A DNA stretch of 37,336 nucleotides from Larix sibirica (lineage: Eukaryota; Streptophyta; Pinopsida; Pinales; Pinaceae), in contig NWUY0304775294.1 of NCBI GenBank assembly GCA_004151065.3, positions 1 to 37,336 of the forward strand, in the 5' to 3' direction. A model generated the notes under the pieces. That model had not been told where the DNA came from. It was given only the letters and a program-made list of their open reading frames with translations, and did no database searches. Positions 1 to 11,433 of this stretch are shown here, in pieces; position 1 is the first letter of the stretch, and each line of letters begins with the position of its first letter. The translations under genes and the position numbers were made by a program.

Positions 1-622
1 TTAAAGCTACGTAGCTGCCTAGTGCACTACTAACATAACGAAGTTTATATTTATCCGATCCCACCCTGTGGAGGGAAGGCACGGGTATGTATATAAACCT
101 GTGGCGGGTATATTAACCTGTGGTAATCACAAACTTTATTCCCATACTGTTTGTTCAGTGGATCAGGTTGTTGTGCTAGGCCGGCATCATTGGATTGGCC
201 ATGGTTTATCGTCGAATTGACACCAGTAGATTTATTCTCTCTTCATGATTCACCTGAGGAAACCATCACTATCAACCGAATCATGATCAACTCCAAATCA
301 AGCATCATGAGGTAAAAGAATGCATAGTGAAATAACCAAGTTACGATTAGGAAAGAAGGATCTTATACTCAATTAGTTCTTTAATTAAACTATTAAATGC
401 TAATAATGAAACATATTAGGTCGTCGTGGAGATTAAAATAACCACCAACTCCTCTTGGTTTAATAAACTGGTACTGCTCCTAGCTTTGGATACTGGTAGA
501 TATGCGAACGAGAGCTAAATCGATCACATCTCACTGCCCGGACTGGTATTGCCTATTATAGGGATGGTTCATAATAAGGAAAATGTGGTGCTCTCCCTCC
601 GGTTTAGAGTGGGCATTTTCAC

Positions 623-643
623 GCAGCCTTGAGCAATATATAA
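623..643 (+). repeat. Copy of the CAGCCTTGAGC interspersed repeat
   Basis: This copy reads CAGCCTTGAGCAATATATAA. Near-identical copies lie at 26243-26266, 26583-26603 and 32611-32628, and related forms are scattered elsewhere. It is a short dispersed repeat of unknown function. Confidence 0.6.
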
Positions 644-744
644 GTTGGTTCAGCATTTGAGGAGGGACATGTTGAGTGGCATAGCAAATTGATGAGGAAG
701 GAGTAGGAGGAGCTGGATGAATAACTATATAAGATTCAGTCTTC

Positions 745-834
745 TGGGAAGGGATAGAGCCAGTCTTATGAGAGGGGCTTTATGGGCGTATTATTGGAGG
801 GGCTAGAGCCCGTATTTACAGAGGGGATAGAGCC
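745..834 (+). repeat. Short degenerate repeat, GAGGGGATAGAGCC
   Basis: Three copies of a GGGATAGAGCC-like word lie at about 747-761, 796-810 and 821-834, with a partial copy at 770-781. Spacing is irregular (about 25-50 bases), so this is a small degenerate direct repeat rather than a clean satellite. No coding role is apparent. Confidence 0.5.
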
Positions 835-2984
835 ATTCACCTTTAGCCTAGAACTAAAAGCCAAGTCCGCCAAGTTCCCTCCCACCAGACAAAATAAGTC
901 CTACATAAATGGCCGACAGGATAAGTCCCCTTTCGATACACCTTAACCAAGAGAGGTGATGTCCCCCATTCGCCAACATACGAGATAATGGCTAGACGTG
1001 TTGCTAGAGTGAGTTGCATAGCTTGTGAGGCAAGGAAAGGGATGGCTTGCTTTTTTATACTTGCAACCTCGTGTTTAAGGTGGACGGGGTTAGATTGGAT
1101 TTGACCGGACGGAACGGGAAGGGGCGGGAAAATATTAAGTCACATGTTCCCAACAGCTGTGAACCTATAGTCCGCAGTGAACCGAAAGGACACAGTGGAA
1201 CTGATCGATCAATCTCTTGCTGTTTGCCAGGAGAATCCAGGATGGGAAACGAGTGGCCAGTAACTCTGCCGGGCTGGTATAAACAGTACAGTTAGGCGAG
1301 AATGTTGAGGTAGTGTCTATAGTGTGGCTGAAGCAAGGAAATGGCTATATATATACTACCCCTACGGAGTCAACCCCGGGAACAGGGGCGGGGTAGGATG
1401 AGGCACCTAGAGGGAGTTACAGCGCGCAGTCAGTTTGGAAAGAGAAATTCGTCATATCCAAGCACCCATTATTGCATCCATGTTGGCACGAACAACCACA
1501 GGAGATATTGAGTAGTCCCCCATCAAAGCGGGATACCCTTCTTCTTACTAGCACCTGGTTCTATACTTTACTTAACTCGCTCTTTACAGCGCATGCTAGC
1601 AGGGGATTTATGGTTTGATTTATTGAGGGAAGAAGCAAAAGATAGCTACAATGGTAACAGGGCGAGTATCCTGATAAATCTATTCAATTGCCATTAAGTT
1701 AAGGCAGTAGTTCCAAAGGCAGTTCCGATCTGACTGAGAGGATCTCACTACTTAGCATTCCAACTTCAATTCATTCCGTAGACTGAACAAGTCCTCCCCC
1801 TCCATCCATGCAATAAAGGCATGTGTTTAAGTTGGTAGATTCTGGAAGCACCGAACAATGCTAGGGTTGTGCAAATGCTAATAAATCATATCTAGTCGGA
1901 TCCCAACAAGTGCAACCCCCTAAGCGCATTCTTAAAGCAAGTGGTTGGGAAGGGCAATGAGAAAAATTAGGGTAAGTGAGGCGAAGGGTAGAAGACACAA
2001 AAGATTAGGTCGTTTATTCATTGATTAAAGTAATACTTCCTGACAAAAGAGTAATATTAATGTTCTGTGCCCAAGGCCCCACTTTATATATAATATAAAT
2101 TATGGGAGTATTTAAAAGCAATTCTTACAATCCAACTAGCTGTAGTACAACATAAAGTAGCTTTACTGTGGGCAAAGAGAAATCCAAATGTTCTCTTAGT
2201 ACCAGTCCATTCAACCTCTGAAGTTAATAAGGCAGTAGTAAAAAAGGAAGTTCCAACGATTCCAGAACAGTTGGTTGGTAGCTGTCTAACTGAAAGTCTT
2301 CCTGCTTTCCCAGGTCCTGCCTCCTTCCCACTCGGATATGGCAAACGGGGGATATGGTAACGGGATATGTTTGTAAGGGGTTTTCCATCCAATGGGGCCT
2401 TCTCTCTTTACTAGCCTTGACACTTTATTTTGTACTTGCCATGGAAAGGTTAAACTTAGATATGCAGCAATATTGTATATATTTATTTCTTGTAAAAAAG
2501 GACAAGTTTAACGTAGATATGCGATTCTCACTAGGTGCTCACAGAAGCCATTCATTGTATGTAAGCCTCTTAATTCCATCCATCGAGCTGAGGACCAATC
2601 CCAATCAGGATAAACGTTCTGAAAGGCTATAGTTCGTAACAGAAAAAATCTCTTTTGATTCCCGGATGACCTATATGATGACAACACATTGGACCCCATA
2701 AAAGGAAGTTTTCTGAAGAAAACCTAGCGAATGAGAACCCGTAGGGCGCTCTCATGGTAGGGGGAGGAGGTTTTTTCAATCTGTTCCAAGCGTTGTTGCC
2801 TGGGCTGAATCTGTAGGCAATCAATCAAGAACTTTCAAGCATCATACCTCCCTTTCCTGACTGGCCTAACCTGAGAGCCCTATGTGTCTGGCGCATGATC
2901 CTCTAGAGGTGCATCGTAAGTAACGCATATTCATTCCTCACATGATTCCGTACCGTGGTGAGTGTAACATGGCATTGTTCCGAA

Positions 2985-3215
2985 CCGTTAAGCCAAGCCA
3001 AGTCGAGTAGCGTAGTTGAGTAGCTGCCGAGCCAAGTATCCCAACCGGGTATCCAATCTGAGTATCCAATCTGAGTAGCCTAGGCCAGCCAAGCGGAGAA
3101 GAGTAGCCTAGCAGCCGAGTATCAAGCAAAGTCGAGTAGCCCAGCAGTCGATCCAAGAGTTTCGATAAAAGAGTCGATGCTGCTACTCATGCTGTCGATC
3201 TAAGAGTTGATGCAA
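2985..3215 (+). repeat. Degenerate tandem repeat built on CGAGTAGCC
   Basis: Variants of GTCGAGTAGC, GCCGAGTATC, TGAGTATCCAA and GAGTAGCCTAGC recur about every 12-25 bases across 230 bases. At 3051-3077 the word ATCCAATCTGAGTA is directly duplicated. The flanks on both sides are unique. It looks like an old, diverged minisatellite. The reverse frame 2938-3156 is an artefact of this periodicity. Confidence 0.65.
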
Positions 3216-4839
3216 GAGACACAAGAATGTTAAAGGCCAAAGGTCACCAAGCCTTGGCCTATATATTGTAATCTTGAGCTCATTCAAAGGGCTTTTTTGC
3301 TCACTTGTACTCTTTATATCTTACTTGAAGGAATACAATTAGTAGTTAAAGTATGAGATGTTAGTTTGTTGTGGAGACATATGTGGTTCAACTGTACTTT
3401 GTTCTAGTCCCTTAAATTTGTGTGCTAGTTTCATTGTGTACTTCTAAACTCAACTGACTTTGTTCATATGATCTTTGGAGGTGATGGTGCTCGCACGGTC
3501 CATAACCTGTTTGCAGATCAAGTTGGGAGCCTCTTTCTACTGATGTCCTTATGTGATCTTATTCTCATTTCCATTGGTGAAAGGTGTTGAGTATGGGTGT
3601 TTTTGTTGTGATGGGATTTTTTTCTTTTGATTATAATGGCACTCATGCTTTGCTTATGGTTCTCAGGGTTACTTAGCTCTGCGTAGATATATTAGACTTA
3701 TTATTTATTTGTATTTATTTGGTAGTTTAGACTTGCATTTAATACTTAGAGCATTGTAGGAATCAGTCTTTCGATAGCTAACGAACAAATCTTTTTAGTG
3801 GCAATCAGGCCCACATATCGGAGGTAATTGCTACACCAAACGAGAGAGAGGCTAATTGGGGCTCTCGATCAGGCATTTCCCCTATTGACGCTTGGGATTT
3901 TTCAATGCATCAACAGGTCCCCACTCCACACAGAGTAGTCACGAAGAGTATCCCTTTAAACTGGGGAGCTCTCTTATGAATTGCTCTGGGCCATGTCATT
4001 CTCATTGCAATAAATCTAGAGCCAGGGAATCCCTTAGAGTTTTACATGTAATCTTACTTGCTTTATGTTTTATGCACTATGAATCCCTTCCTAGGCCTTC
4101 ATTTTTCGCCCCTTGCCCTTTAGGAACGGTTTCCCTTATGGGTGGATGGCCCAGCTTGCTGCAATGACTGTTGCCCCCTTGGACGAGGTTACTTGAACAT
4201 AATCGCTCTCACACTCAGCTGCTGCCAGTCCCTATAACTAATAATTTGACTGCCTCTTAGCCGTCTGAATAATTTGTCCAGCCCAGTCTTGTCAGTGTGG
4301 TCCATAGGCAGAAGGCTGTGCATATGACTTGTTGCTATCATCTAGGATGAGGTAGCTGGCTATACTTGCTGTAAAAATTGAGTGGATCGCAGGGCGTTTC
4401 GGTTTTCCAATATTTGAAGTGAACTTTTGGCCATGTCATCATATCTTTCATGGAAATGAAACATGATTTAATTGTCCCATGGGCATGGTAGGCCATAATA
4501 TATCATAGAGGTCATAGTCCCATAAAATAAGAATCAGGGCTTCTGCTGCAGCGGCATTTTGATTTGTATTCTCCAGTTGCACCTTGTCATGCATGGAGTG
4601 TAAGGTCGGTGCACCTCACACTGAAGATTAATCTCTATGGAACTTACACTAACAGAGTAACTTTACCACTAACAATTGGGAGACTATGGCTACTCTTTAG
4701 GCTTATTGACATGGATGGACCTAGGCTCACAGAATGGAGAGGTAGTTAACACCATACGCGAGAGATTCAGTTCCCCCATGTTCCCACCAGAGGAGATTGA
4801 GCCAAGTTGTTAACATACGTGATTTCGATATGTTACCCT
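3216..4839. other. Non-genic stretch, no recognised gene
   Basis: No gene, RNA or clear repeat was recognised. The strand is T-rich between about 3240 and 3760. Open frames at 3892-4167 and 4564-4749 have no recognisable domains. Confidence 0.55.
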
Positions 4840-6545
4840 AGTTGATACCGATTGAGACACGACGTTCACTGAAAGCCCCAAGTTCTATCATAACCCTGTT
4901 ACCTACTGCCCATGTTTGTTCTCTAGTAACCCTGTTAGTTATCATAACACTCATTCGTCACCAACAGCCCGAAGTTCTAGAATCAACCAGCCCAAGTAAA
5001 CTCTGTTACCTACTGCGGTTAGTTCTATCATCAACCTGGGTTCTCATCACCCAGTTATAGAATGAACGAAGTTACACCATCTGCTATGTTGCCCACTGCC
5101 CATGGGTCTCTATTCAATCTGGTTTTCCCAAATAAACTATGTTATCCACTGATCGCGGGGCTCTATTCAACCTTTTCGAGTCACACCCAGTAAATACTCA
5201 CGCTGCTTTTCTACTTATGGCCATACACATACTGTTTTCATAACGCCCTCTACCATCAGGACAAAGTTCTCTATATATAACCCAGCTGTTCCCAATTCAA
5301 CTACGTTTACTACTGCCCACGGGTCTCTGTTCTAACTGGTATATATTCAAACAGCTGGTCCCAATAGCTATCTTACGCCAAATGCTCAGTAGAAACTGCT
5401 GCATCTCAGCTACCTGCCACAGAATCAGTTCTCTCATCAACCAGCTGCTATACAATAATATATTTTACCTAATGATCATAGGTATATAGTAAATCTGCTA
5501 TCGAATCACCCAGTTATAAAACTAAATCTGTTATGCCCACGGGTCTCTATTCCACCTGTTCTATTCACACACGGCCGGTCCCAATACATGGTTATATCTT
5601 ACGACAACAGCCCAGTTACATCTGCTGCAGGTCACCTCGGCACACAGCTGGTCCCAATTCAACTCTGTACTGCTCACGGGTATCCATTTAACCTGTTATC
5701 TCTTCTCCCAGTTAACAAGTGTTTACTATGTTATGCTAATGGGTCTCTATTCTGTTCGATACACGCCCAGCCCCAATAGCCGTCTTACCACAAATGCTCA
5801 GTTACACCTGCTGCAGTTCAGTTCAAGCATCAACCTGCCCAAATGGAATCTGGTAGAGCATCAGCCTGCCCAAATGGAATCTGTTATCTAAGCAACCTGC
5901 CCAAATAAGATATTTACCGACTGTCCACGGAAAGGTATCTACTCTATCTGTTCGATTCACAACCAGCTTGGCCCAATAGCATTCTTATGCCAACAGCTCA
6001 GTGGAAACCGCTGCTGTTCTTTCTTTAAACTGCTGTTACCAAATAAGCTTGGTTCTCTCATCACCCAGCCCAGTTGGATCCTTGCTTTTATCCTTATGGA
6101 CAACGAACGTGGAATCTAATTGTATCATCACGCCCAGTAAAAGCAGACCTAAGTTCTATCCTACCTGCACAATTCTACTAAGTTCTATCATACCTGCACA
6201 ATCCAACTCAGTTACCTACTGCCCATGGTTTGGTGGGGATCTCTTCAACCTGGGATAGCATCGCACAGTTTTTATTCATGCAGCACCTTACGGACTGGAA
6301 CCTACTCGTTTCATCACGCCCAGTAAAAATTGAACTCAGTTCTATCTTCAAACAGCTGTTCCCAATTCAGCTACTTCCCACGAATCTCTAGTATACCTAT
6401 TATATAATAAAACTTATAACAAACAAAATTTGTTACTGCCCACGGTTGGGTGGGGATCTCTTCAACCTGGTATATATTGAAACAGCTGTTAAAATCAACC
6501 CTGGTAGCTATTCAACCTGTCCAAAGAAGCTATTGTCTATCATAA
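4840..6545 (+). repeat. 1.7-kb degenerate repeat array (C-rich strand)
   Basis: The stretch is a mosaic of recurring phrases. A TACTGCCCACGGGTCTCTAT-like phrase appears near 4904, 5093, 5154, 5313, 5535, 5668, 5738, 5919, 6216, 6371 and 6435. AACAGCTGGTCCCAAT-like phrases appear near 5280, 5352, 5572, 5648, 5770, 5966 and 6349. CAACCTGCCCAAAT and AGTTCTATCATCAACC phrases fall between them. Phrase order is partly conserved and spacing is about 60-220 bases, so this looks like a diverged tandem array of a longer unit with deletions. The strand has more C than G. Open frames inside (4842-5060, 5588-5779, 6001-6258) follow the repeat and are not taken as genes. Confidence 0.75.
5826..5912 (+). 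repeat. Local tandem triplication inside the array
   Basis: The phrase AGCATCAACCTGCCCAAATG followed by GAATCTG occurs, then repeats about 30 bases later as AGCATCAGCCTGCCCAAATG plus GAATCTG, then a third time as AAGCAACCTGCCCAAATAAG. This is the best preserved and probably youngest duplication in the 4840-6545 array. Confidence 0.7.
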
Positions 6546-6904
6546 ATAAGTAATACATAAAAAACTTGCTTTTTGGGTACCCAATGCACTTTGAATAGGT
6601 TTTTACCTCACCCACCTTAAGCCTCGAACTGCCCTGCTTCACCTTGGTGCAAATTGGTGCAAAGTGGAAAATTCACTACTGAAAAGTGGCCTATATTTCA
6701 AAGGTGGATACCTCACTTATGCTGCACCCGCCTAGTGGAAGGCGCCAGCCTTTACTGCATTAAATCTGATATTTGGATAAATAAAAAAGAGAGCTCTGGA
6801 ACCCAGATGAATAATCTTACCTAAAAACTGTACTGTCCGGATTATATATGTAATTATGCAAGCACTTTTTACTTACTTACTTACTCACTTAACTTGGGGG
6901 ATTT
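6546..6904. other. Non-genic stretch
   Basis: No gene or RNA seen. A short TTACTTACTTACTTAC run lies near 6868-6885. Confidence 0.5.
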
Positions 6905-6946
6905 ATGCTCAGGGCTGCTCATTCTTTATATATGTAATTATGCTAG
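6905..6946 (-). repeat. One arm of a 42-bp inverted repeat (partner 24901-24942)
   Basis: The reverse complement of these 42 bases matches 24901-24942 at 41 of 42 positions by eye. It contains the CTGAGCAT core of the dispersed repeat family and the word ATTACATATATAAAGAAT. The partner is about 18 kb away in opposite orientation. Repeats this short can support rare recombination in plant mitochondria. Confidence 0.8.
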
Positions 6947-7270
6947 ATCATCGAGGTGGTTTATGTGGTGGTTTGCGATCGAGATGGATCACGGTTCCAC
7001 GAATGAAAGTATCTCAATCATCTCCGGTGAATGAAAGTCATCCATGGGTGAGGTCGAGATTCTTTGTATATGTAATTACGGGATTCGGATAGTGATTGAA
7101 TAGCTTTTGGATTGCTTCATTTTGGATCACGGTTCCACGGCTTGATGGATATAAATCGAGCTGCCATATTATATTATATGCGCATGTGGTTCGCGAAATG
7201 GACCACGGTTGGGTAGCACGTGTGGCTGATCATTTGAGTGAGTGATCACATTGTGTTACATATGTAATAA
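6926..7270 (+). repeat. Diverged direct repeats, TGGATCACGGTTCCACG
   Basis: TGGATCACGGTTCCACG occurs near 6984 and again near 7121, and a degraded form (TGGACCACGGTTGGGTAG) near 7198. The first two copies are each preceded by a TATATGTAATTA word (about 6929 and 7067), and another such word lies near 7259, giving two to three diverged units of roughly 130 bases. Confidence 0.6.
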
Positions 7271-9635
7271 CACTATATTTGGTTGCTGTCGTATTCCATT
7301 CCTATCTTTGCACACACTTAACGACACACATCAAGTAGGACTGTCCCATCTCACATAAATTAGAAGAAAATATATTGAACTCAAAAATCATCAATCACTA
7401 TAATTGACCCCATCCTGAGTCTTGGCATCTCAACTTGCCACTGAGATCCATAGACCCGCGATCTTTCATATCACACTCAATCATTTCATCAGTAGCACTG
7501 CATAATGCAACAAGATAATCCATCATCTATTTCATATGCACTTATACATTTAACCAGTTACAAGTCTACACGCATACACCTATCATGGCATCACATGTAA
7601 TTATGTAAATCTCAATGAAATAACCAATCATACATAGTAATTCTACAAGCCGTAACAAAATCAAATAGCATAGAAGCGGTCCAAGCCCAAATCCATCAAA
7701 ATACACACACAAACCAATCGAGTCGTCAACACATATGGAACACCCTAAAATAATAGTCATAATATCCACTAGTAATAAGTCTAGTCACAAGTGGGCATTA
7801 CAAAATCACACATTAGAAAGTTAATAAGTCCACCCGCAACTAATCGGGATTCATAAAAGACTCTGTGGGAGACGTCATACCTAGATATTAATATAAAGAG
7901 AAACTTATAAGCATTCTATTTCATGCCCAGCCAACTTCATGAAAGACATGACCTCCTAGGCTCTTTTTTCTTTATCATGCCGACACTAGCTCTGCAAGAG
8001 ACCAATCAGGATTCGTAAAATATTAATAAAGCTCCCACAAGGGCAAGTCATAACAAAACGTTCATGTTTCAATCACACCCTTTATAAAATGTTATTAGTT
8101 GGTGCAGCTCTAAAGCGGCTATTTAGGGGAAAGAGGTTAGAAAGAGGGTACCTATTTGTTGCGAGTTTTGGTTGTGCTCTCACCTTTGCTTATGCCAGGA
8201 AAACTAAATCAATAGGAAATGAACTCTACCGCTTCAATGTTTGACGGTTGCGAATAACATTGTTGTGGAATGTAGTTTGAACGTATATAGTAATATACTA
8301 TGTTGATAGAAAGAAACTGCCCCACTCACTAAATTGAGAGTTGATTCCCTTTATTTATTAATTGAGAAGGGTTTTTGTTTTCCCATTCTCCTATTCCTTC
8401 TAATGCGGCATCGAAGCATAAGAAAAAACTATATTATCTGTGTATTTACAACTGAACAAACTCAAGGTGGGGAAGGCATGTAAACAAGATTTTTTGGATA
8501 TATGGACCAACGATTCGAGCAACTCAAGTAGGTCTCTACAAGTTCAAAGACGTATATGGCATTGTCCAGCCAAAGGCAAATCATGATCTAAATCTAAGTT
8601 ACTTATTTGGTATGCCCCTTCCAAATGAAAATTGACAAAGTTACTTTTGCATACACTAAGTGAGCTAGCGATAGCAATAGCGATACCTTTCCTTCTGTGA
8701 GTATAAGAAGGATCAGATAGTAGCCCCTTCCAATAATGTGTATAATATGACCCCCCCCCTTCTAAGTAATTCAATGGCAGCATTAGCGGGGTCTCGACTT
8801 TAGATTTGATTCCCATGCTCGATAAAGAAGATGAATTAGATTCAAGGATAAACTAGGCAGAGTGAAAGGCGCATGCATCGAATTCAAAAATTGGTATTTA
8901 GGCAGGTTGTATGGCAGATATAGGGAGGCACCAATCATATAAAAAGGTTCGTTCTCCACTCACAAGCCAGTTGTCATTGTTTAAAGCTCGGTTTCTTACT
9001 AAGAAAGCAAAGAAGGAACACACAAATAGATCTATTTTACCTAGAGGAGACTACACATAGCTATGAGCAACCCTTTACCTATTAATGAGCATAGCCAATG
9101 GAATTCTAGAGTGACTTTATTCCCCATCTCTACCAGTTGTAGAGTAATTGGAGGTGTACAAATTACTATGGATTGTTCTCTCCCCATTCCCCCGTGGCAC
9201 CTGCTAAATGAGGGTGTTCGTCGTAGCTGCTTGTCCAAGGTATCCACTTATTGAGTGTTTACCTCTTCCTAAAAAAACCAAGATACCGCTAGGACCTGCA
9301 TCCAATTATTCCATCATTGAAATATTCCGCGGTTTATAAACATTGATAATGCTTAGTTCTCCCTTCTGAACCCATTACTGACACTAATCTCAACCACCTA
9401 CCTAAAGTGATAGAGATGCGATAGGTTGGACCCATGCTTAACATTTGGAACTGTACCAAGCAATACAAGGGAAAATAGAACGATAATTGGGAAAGTACCA
9501 ATGTGGGGTGCACTGACTAAACGACTATCTCTAACCCTGGCTCACCCGTATGCAAAGGAATAGCAATGGTTAAAACATCCGCCCCTAGAAACCAACCTTG
9601 TTTTTCCACATTTGGAGGGTGTAGGTATGGATTTC
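7271..9635. other. Non-genic stretch, no recognised gene
   Basis: No recognisable coding, RNA or long repeat signal on either strand. Open frames at 7566-7769 (-), 8544-8816 (-), 9041-9247 (-) and 9063-9254 (+) have no identifiable domain, and the last two overlap on opposite strands. A homopolymer of C lies near 8750-8759. If the upstream gag part of the 9640 element once extended here, I cannot recognise it. Confidence 0.5.
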
Positions 9636-9639
9636 GGGA

Positions 9640-10413
9640 CCGACAGGTCAGGACCGCTAGAGTAGCAACAGTAGCACCAGTAGTGCCGTAAGCAGGTCAT
9701 AGAGACCAAGCAACTCACCGCGGAGGTCGAGCTATAGGCAGAGGGAATATTGGGTGTGGTTCAGTTTTAATAAGAAAGCATGGATAGGTTGGATGTTGGA
9801 CTTGTGGAGAACTGCATATGATTGCCCTCAATATCAGGCTGGGCCAGCACAGAGAGAGGGAGAGGCCAAGATGGGACAGGGTCCAGGACAGCATCAGATT
9901 CATGCAGTAGTGGAAAACCATCAGGCTGAGCATCAAGCCACAGTAATAGAGACTACAGCTAGGATTAACAATATGAAATTATCTATTTTGATTGATCCTG
10001 GTGCAACAGATAGTTTTATTTCACATTTTGCATTTACTAGCTGTGGTTTGAAAGCCAAAGTGAAAGATGACTTCAAACTGGTAGAGATGGCTTTAGGAGT
10101 TAAGCAATCCATAGGTTCCCTTGTAAAGGAGTGTGTCGTCCAGATTGGTGATTGTTATACAAAGATGAAACTATATAGTACAGCCCTAGGATCCTATGAC
10201 CTAATTATTGGAATGGATTGGCTTGAATCCCACCGAGCTATAGAAGACTGTTTCAAAAGGGTAGTTCATTGTCAAGATGATTTGGGTGACTCAAGGGTGA
10301 TTGAGGGAATCAAGCGAGAGATCACTTTGTGTTTCATATCAGCAAAGAAGGCCAGGAAGTGCATGAAGAAGGGTTGTAGAATATACGCCGTAGAGGCAGT
10401 TTGTGAGGGATAA
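9640..10413 (+). pseudogene. Ty3/gypsy gag end and aspartic protease, decayed
   Basis: An Arg/Gly-rich stretch (about 9640-9755) leads to a CCHC-type zinc knuckle split by a frameshift: CWTCGE is read in one frame near 9797 and AYDCPQYQ in the next near 9814. The open frame 9754-10413 then carries a retropepsin: LIDPGATDSFIS at residues 79-90 (active-site region, in the DPGAT variant I recall from plant Ty3/gypsy elements) and LIIGMDWL at residues 150-157 (the distal protease motif). The frame stops at a TAA at 10411 but continues unchanged into the reverse transcriptase, so the stop is probably a mutation within a polyprotein. It lies directly upstream of the RT feature. The copy is dead because of the frameshift and stops. 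Confidence 0.88.
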
Positions 10414-11050
10414 AATTACTCCGCTCAGCTACACCCAGTGTTAGCAGAATACCAGGATGTGTTTCCCCCGGAATGACCAGGCTTGCCTCCAGTTCGGCAA
10501 TTTGCTTTTTCTATACCATTAAAACTGGGGACTGAACCTATACCGAAATATCCTTACCGTATGACAGTACCTGAGCTTCAGGAGTTGGGGGTGCAACTTC
10601 AAAAGCTCATTGATCATGGATTTATAAGGCCCAATGTTTCACCCTAGGGAGCGTCAATTCTCTTTGTGAAGAAGAAGGATGGGACTCTTAGATTATTTAT
10701 TGACTACAAAGATTTTCACAAGGCTACCGGAACAGATACCCAATGCCCCGTATAAACGACCTGTTTGACCAGCTAAAAGGAGTCTCAGTGTTCTCCAAAA
10801 TTTCTTTAAGATCAGGGTACCATCAATTGAGGATTAAGGATGAGGATATATAAAAGACCATGTTTCGAACAAGGTATGGCCATTATGAGTTCATAGCACT
10901 ACCTTTTGGGCTATAAAATGCCCCAATTGCCTTTATGAATTTGATGAACAGTGTGTTTTGTAAGTACTTGGACCGCTTCGTTCAGGTATTCTTAGATGAC
11001 ATCCTCATTTACTCAAAGAATGAACGAGAGCACCAAGAGCATAAGAAAAT
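10414..11050 (+). pseudogene. Ty3/gypsy reverse transcriptase, truncated and decayed
   Basis: The protease frame continues as HPVLAEYQDVFPPE, then [15 protein letters not shown], then [20 protein letters not shown], all hallmarks of a Ty3/gypsy RT N-terminus. A frameshift lies near 10730, after which [33 protein letters not shown] and the catalytic VFLDDILIYSK (Asp pair about 10995-11000) follow. In-frame stops are TGA 10474, TAG 10645, TAA 10851 and TAA 10914, plus TAA 10411 upstream. Each is one C-to-T change from a Gln or Arg codon. Homology ends abruptly near 11040, before RNase H and integrase. The family is probably chromovirus-like, judged only from RT wording. Confidence 0.92.
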
Positions 11051-11433
11051 AAGACAATCAATCAAACGAAACAAAAAAATAGTGAAAGCATATTGCCTCA
11101 TGATATGAGAGTGTGCGATACAATGGGTAGGCTACTGGGTAGACTTGGCTCCACTATAGATGACTGATTACTAATAGAGATATTCCCCTTATGTTAGGGG
11201 TAGCGGGTAAGACAACTAATAAATAGGATTATGACAATCAGAGAGAGCAATGTAATGGTAATAAAGCTTAATTTTACCTTTGGCTCCGTAAAATAAGGGA
11301 CCTATATGTAAGTGGTTATTCAGGTGTGATTTATAGGGTTATGGAAGAGTAGGTTGGGTTATAATTGCCCCTAGTGTAATAGCTAATAAGACTAGATATG
11401 AACACTTGCAAGCATATCCTCTTTTGATAATCC

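Larger units (their letters stand above)
1..2984. other. Non-genic stretch, no recognised gene
   Basis: Short open frames exist on both strands (for example 1047-1295 + and 2084-2392 -), but none shows a recognisable domain, a compositional signal or continuity across frames. A 17-base word at 418-434 (AGGTCGTCGTGGAGAT core) recurs at 13559-13575 inside a decayed integrase, which may be chance. At 2446-2520 a word close to GTTTAACTTAGATATGC occurs twice about 55 bases apart. Short repeats in this stretch are listed separately. Confidence 0.6.

Noticed and set aside
418-434. Shared word with 13559-13575 as a second integrase fragment
   Set aside because: Only about 17 bases match, and translation of the flanks near 418 shows no integrase wording.
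1047-1295. 82-residue open frame as a gene
   Set aside because: No domain, no similarity recognised and no supporting context. The length is within chance expectation for 37 kb read in six frames.
4840-6545. CRISPR-like alternation of repeats and spacers
   Set aside because: Repeat copies diverge strongly, spacing varies from about 60 to 220 bases, and the intervals are themselves repeated phrases. There are no cas-like genes, and the context is plant mitochondrial.
10000-10010. Asp-Pro-Gly in the protease active site as a mutation to be restored by editing
   Set aside because: The DPG(A/S)T variant is, as I recall, common in plant Ty3/gypsy elements, so it need not be a mutation, and editing of a dead element is unlikely.
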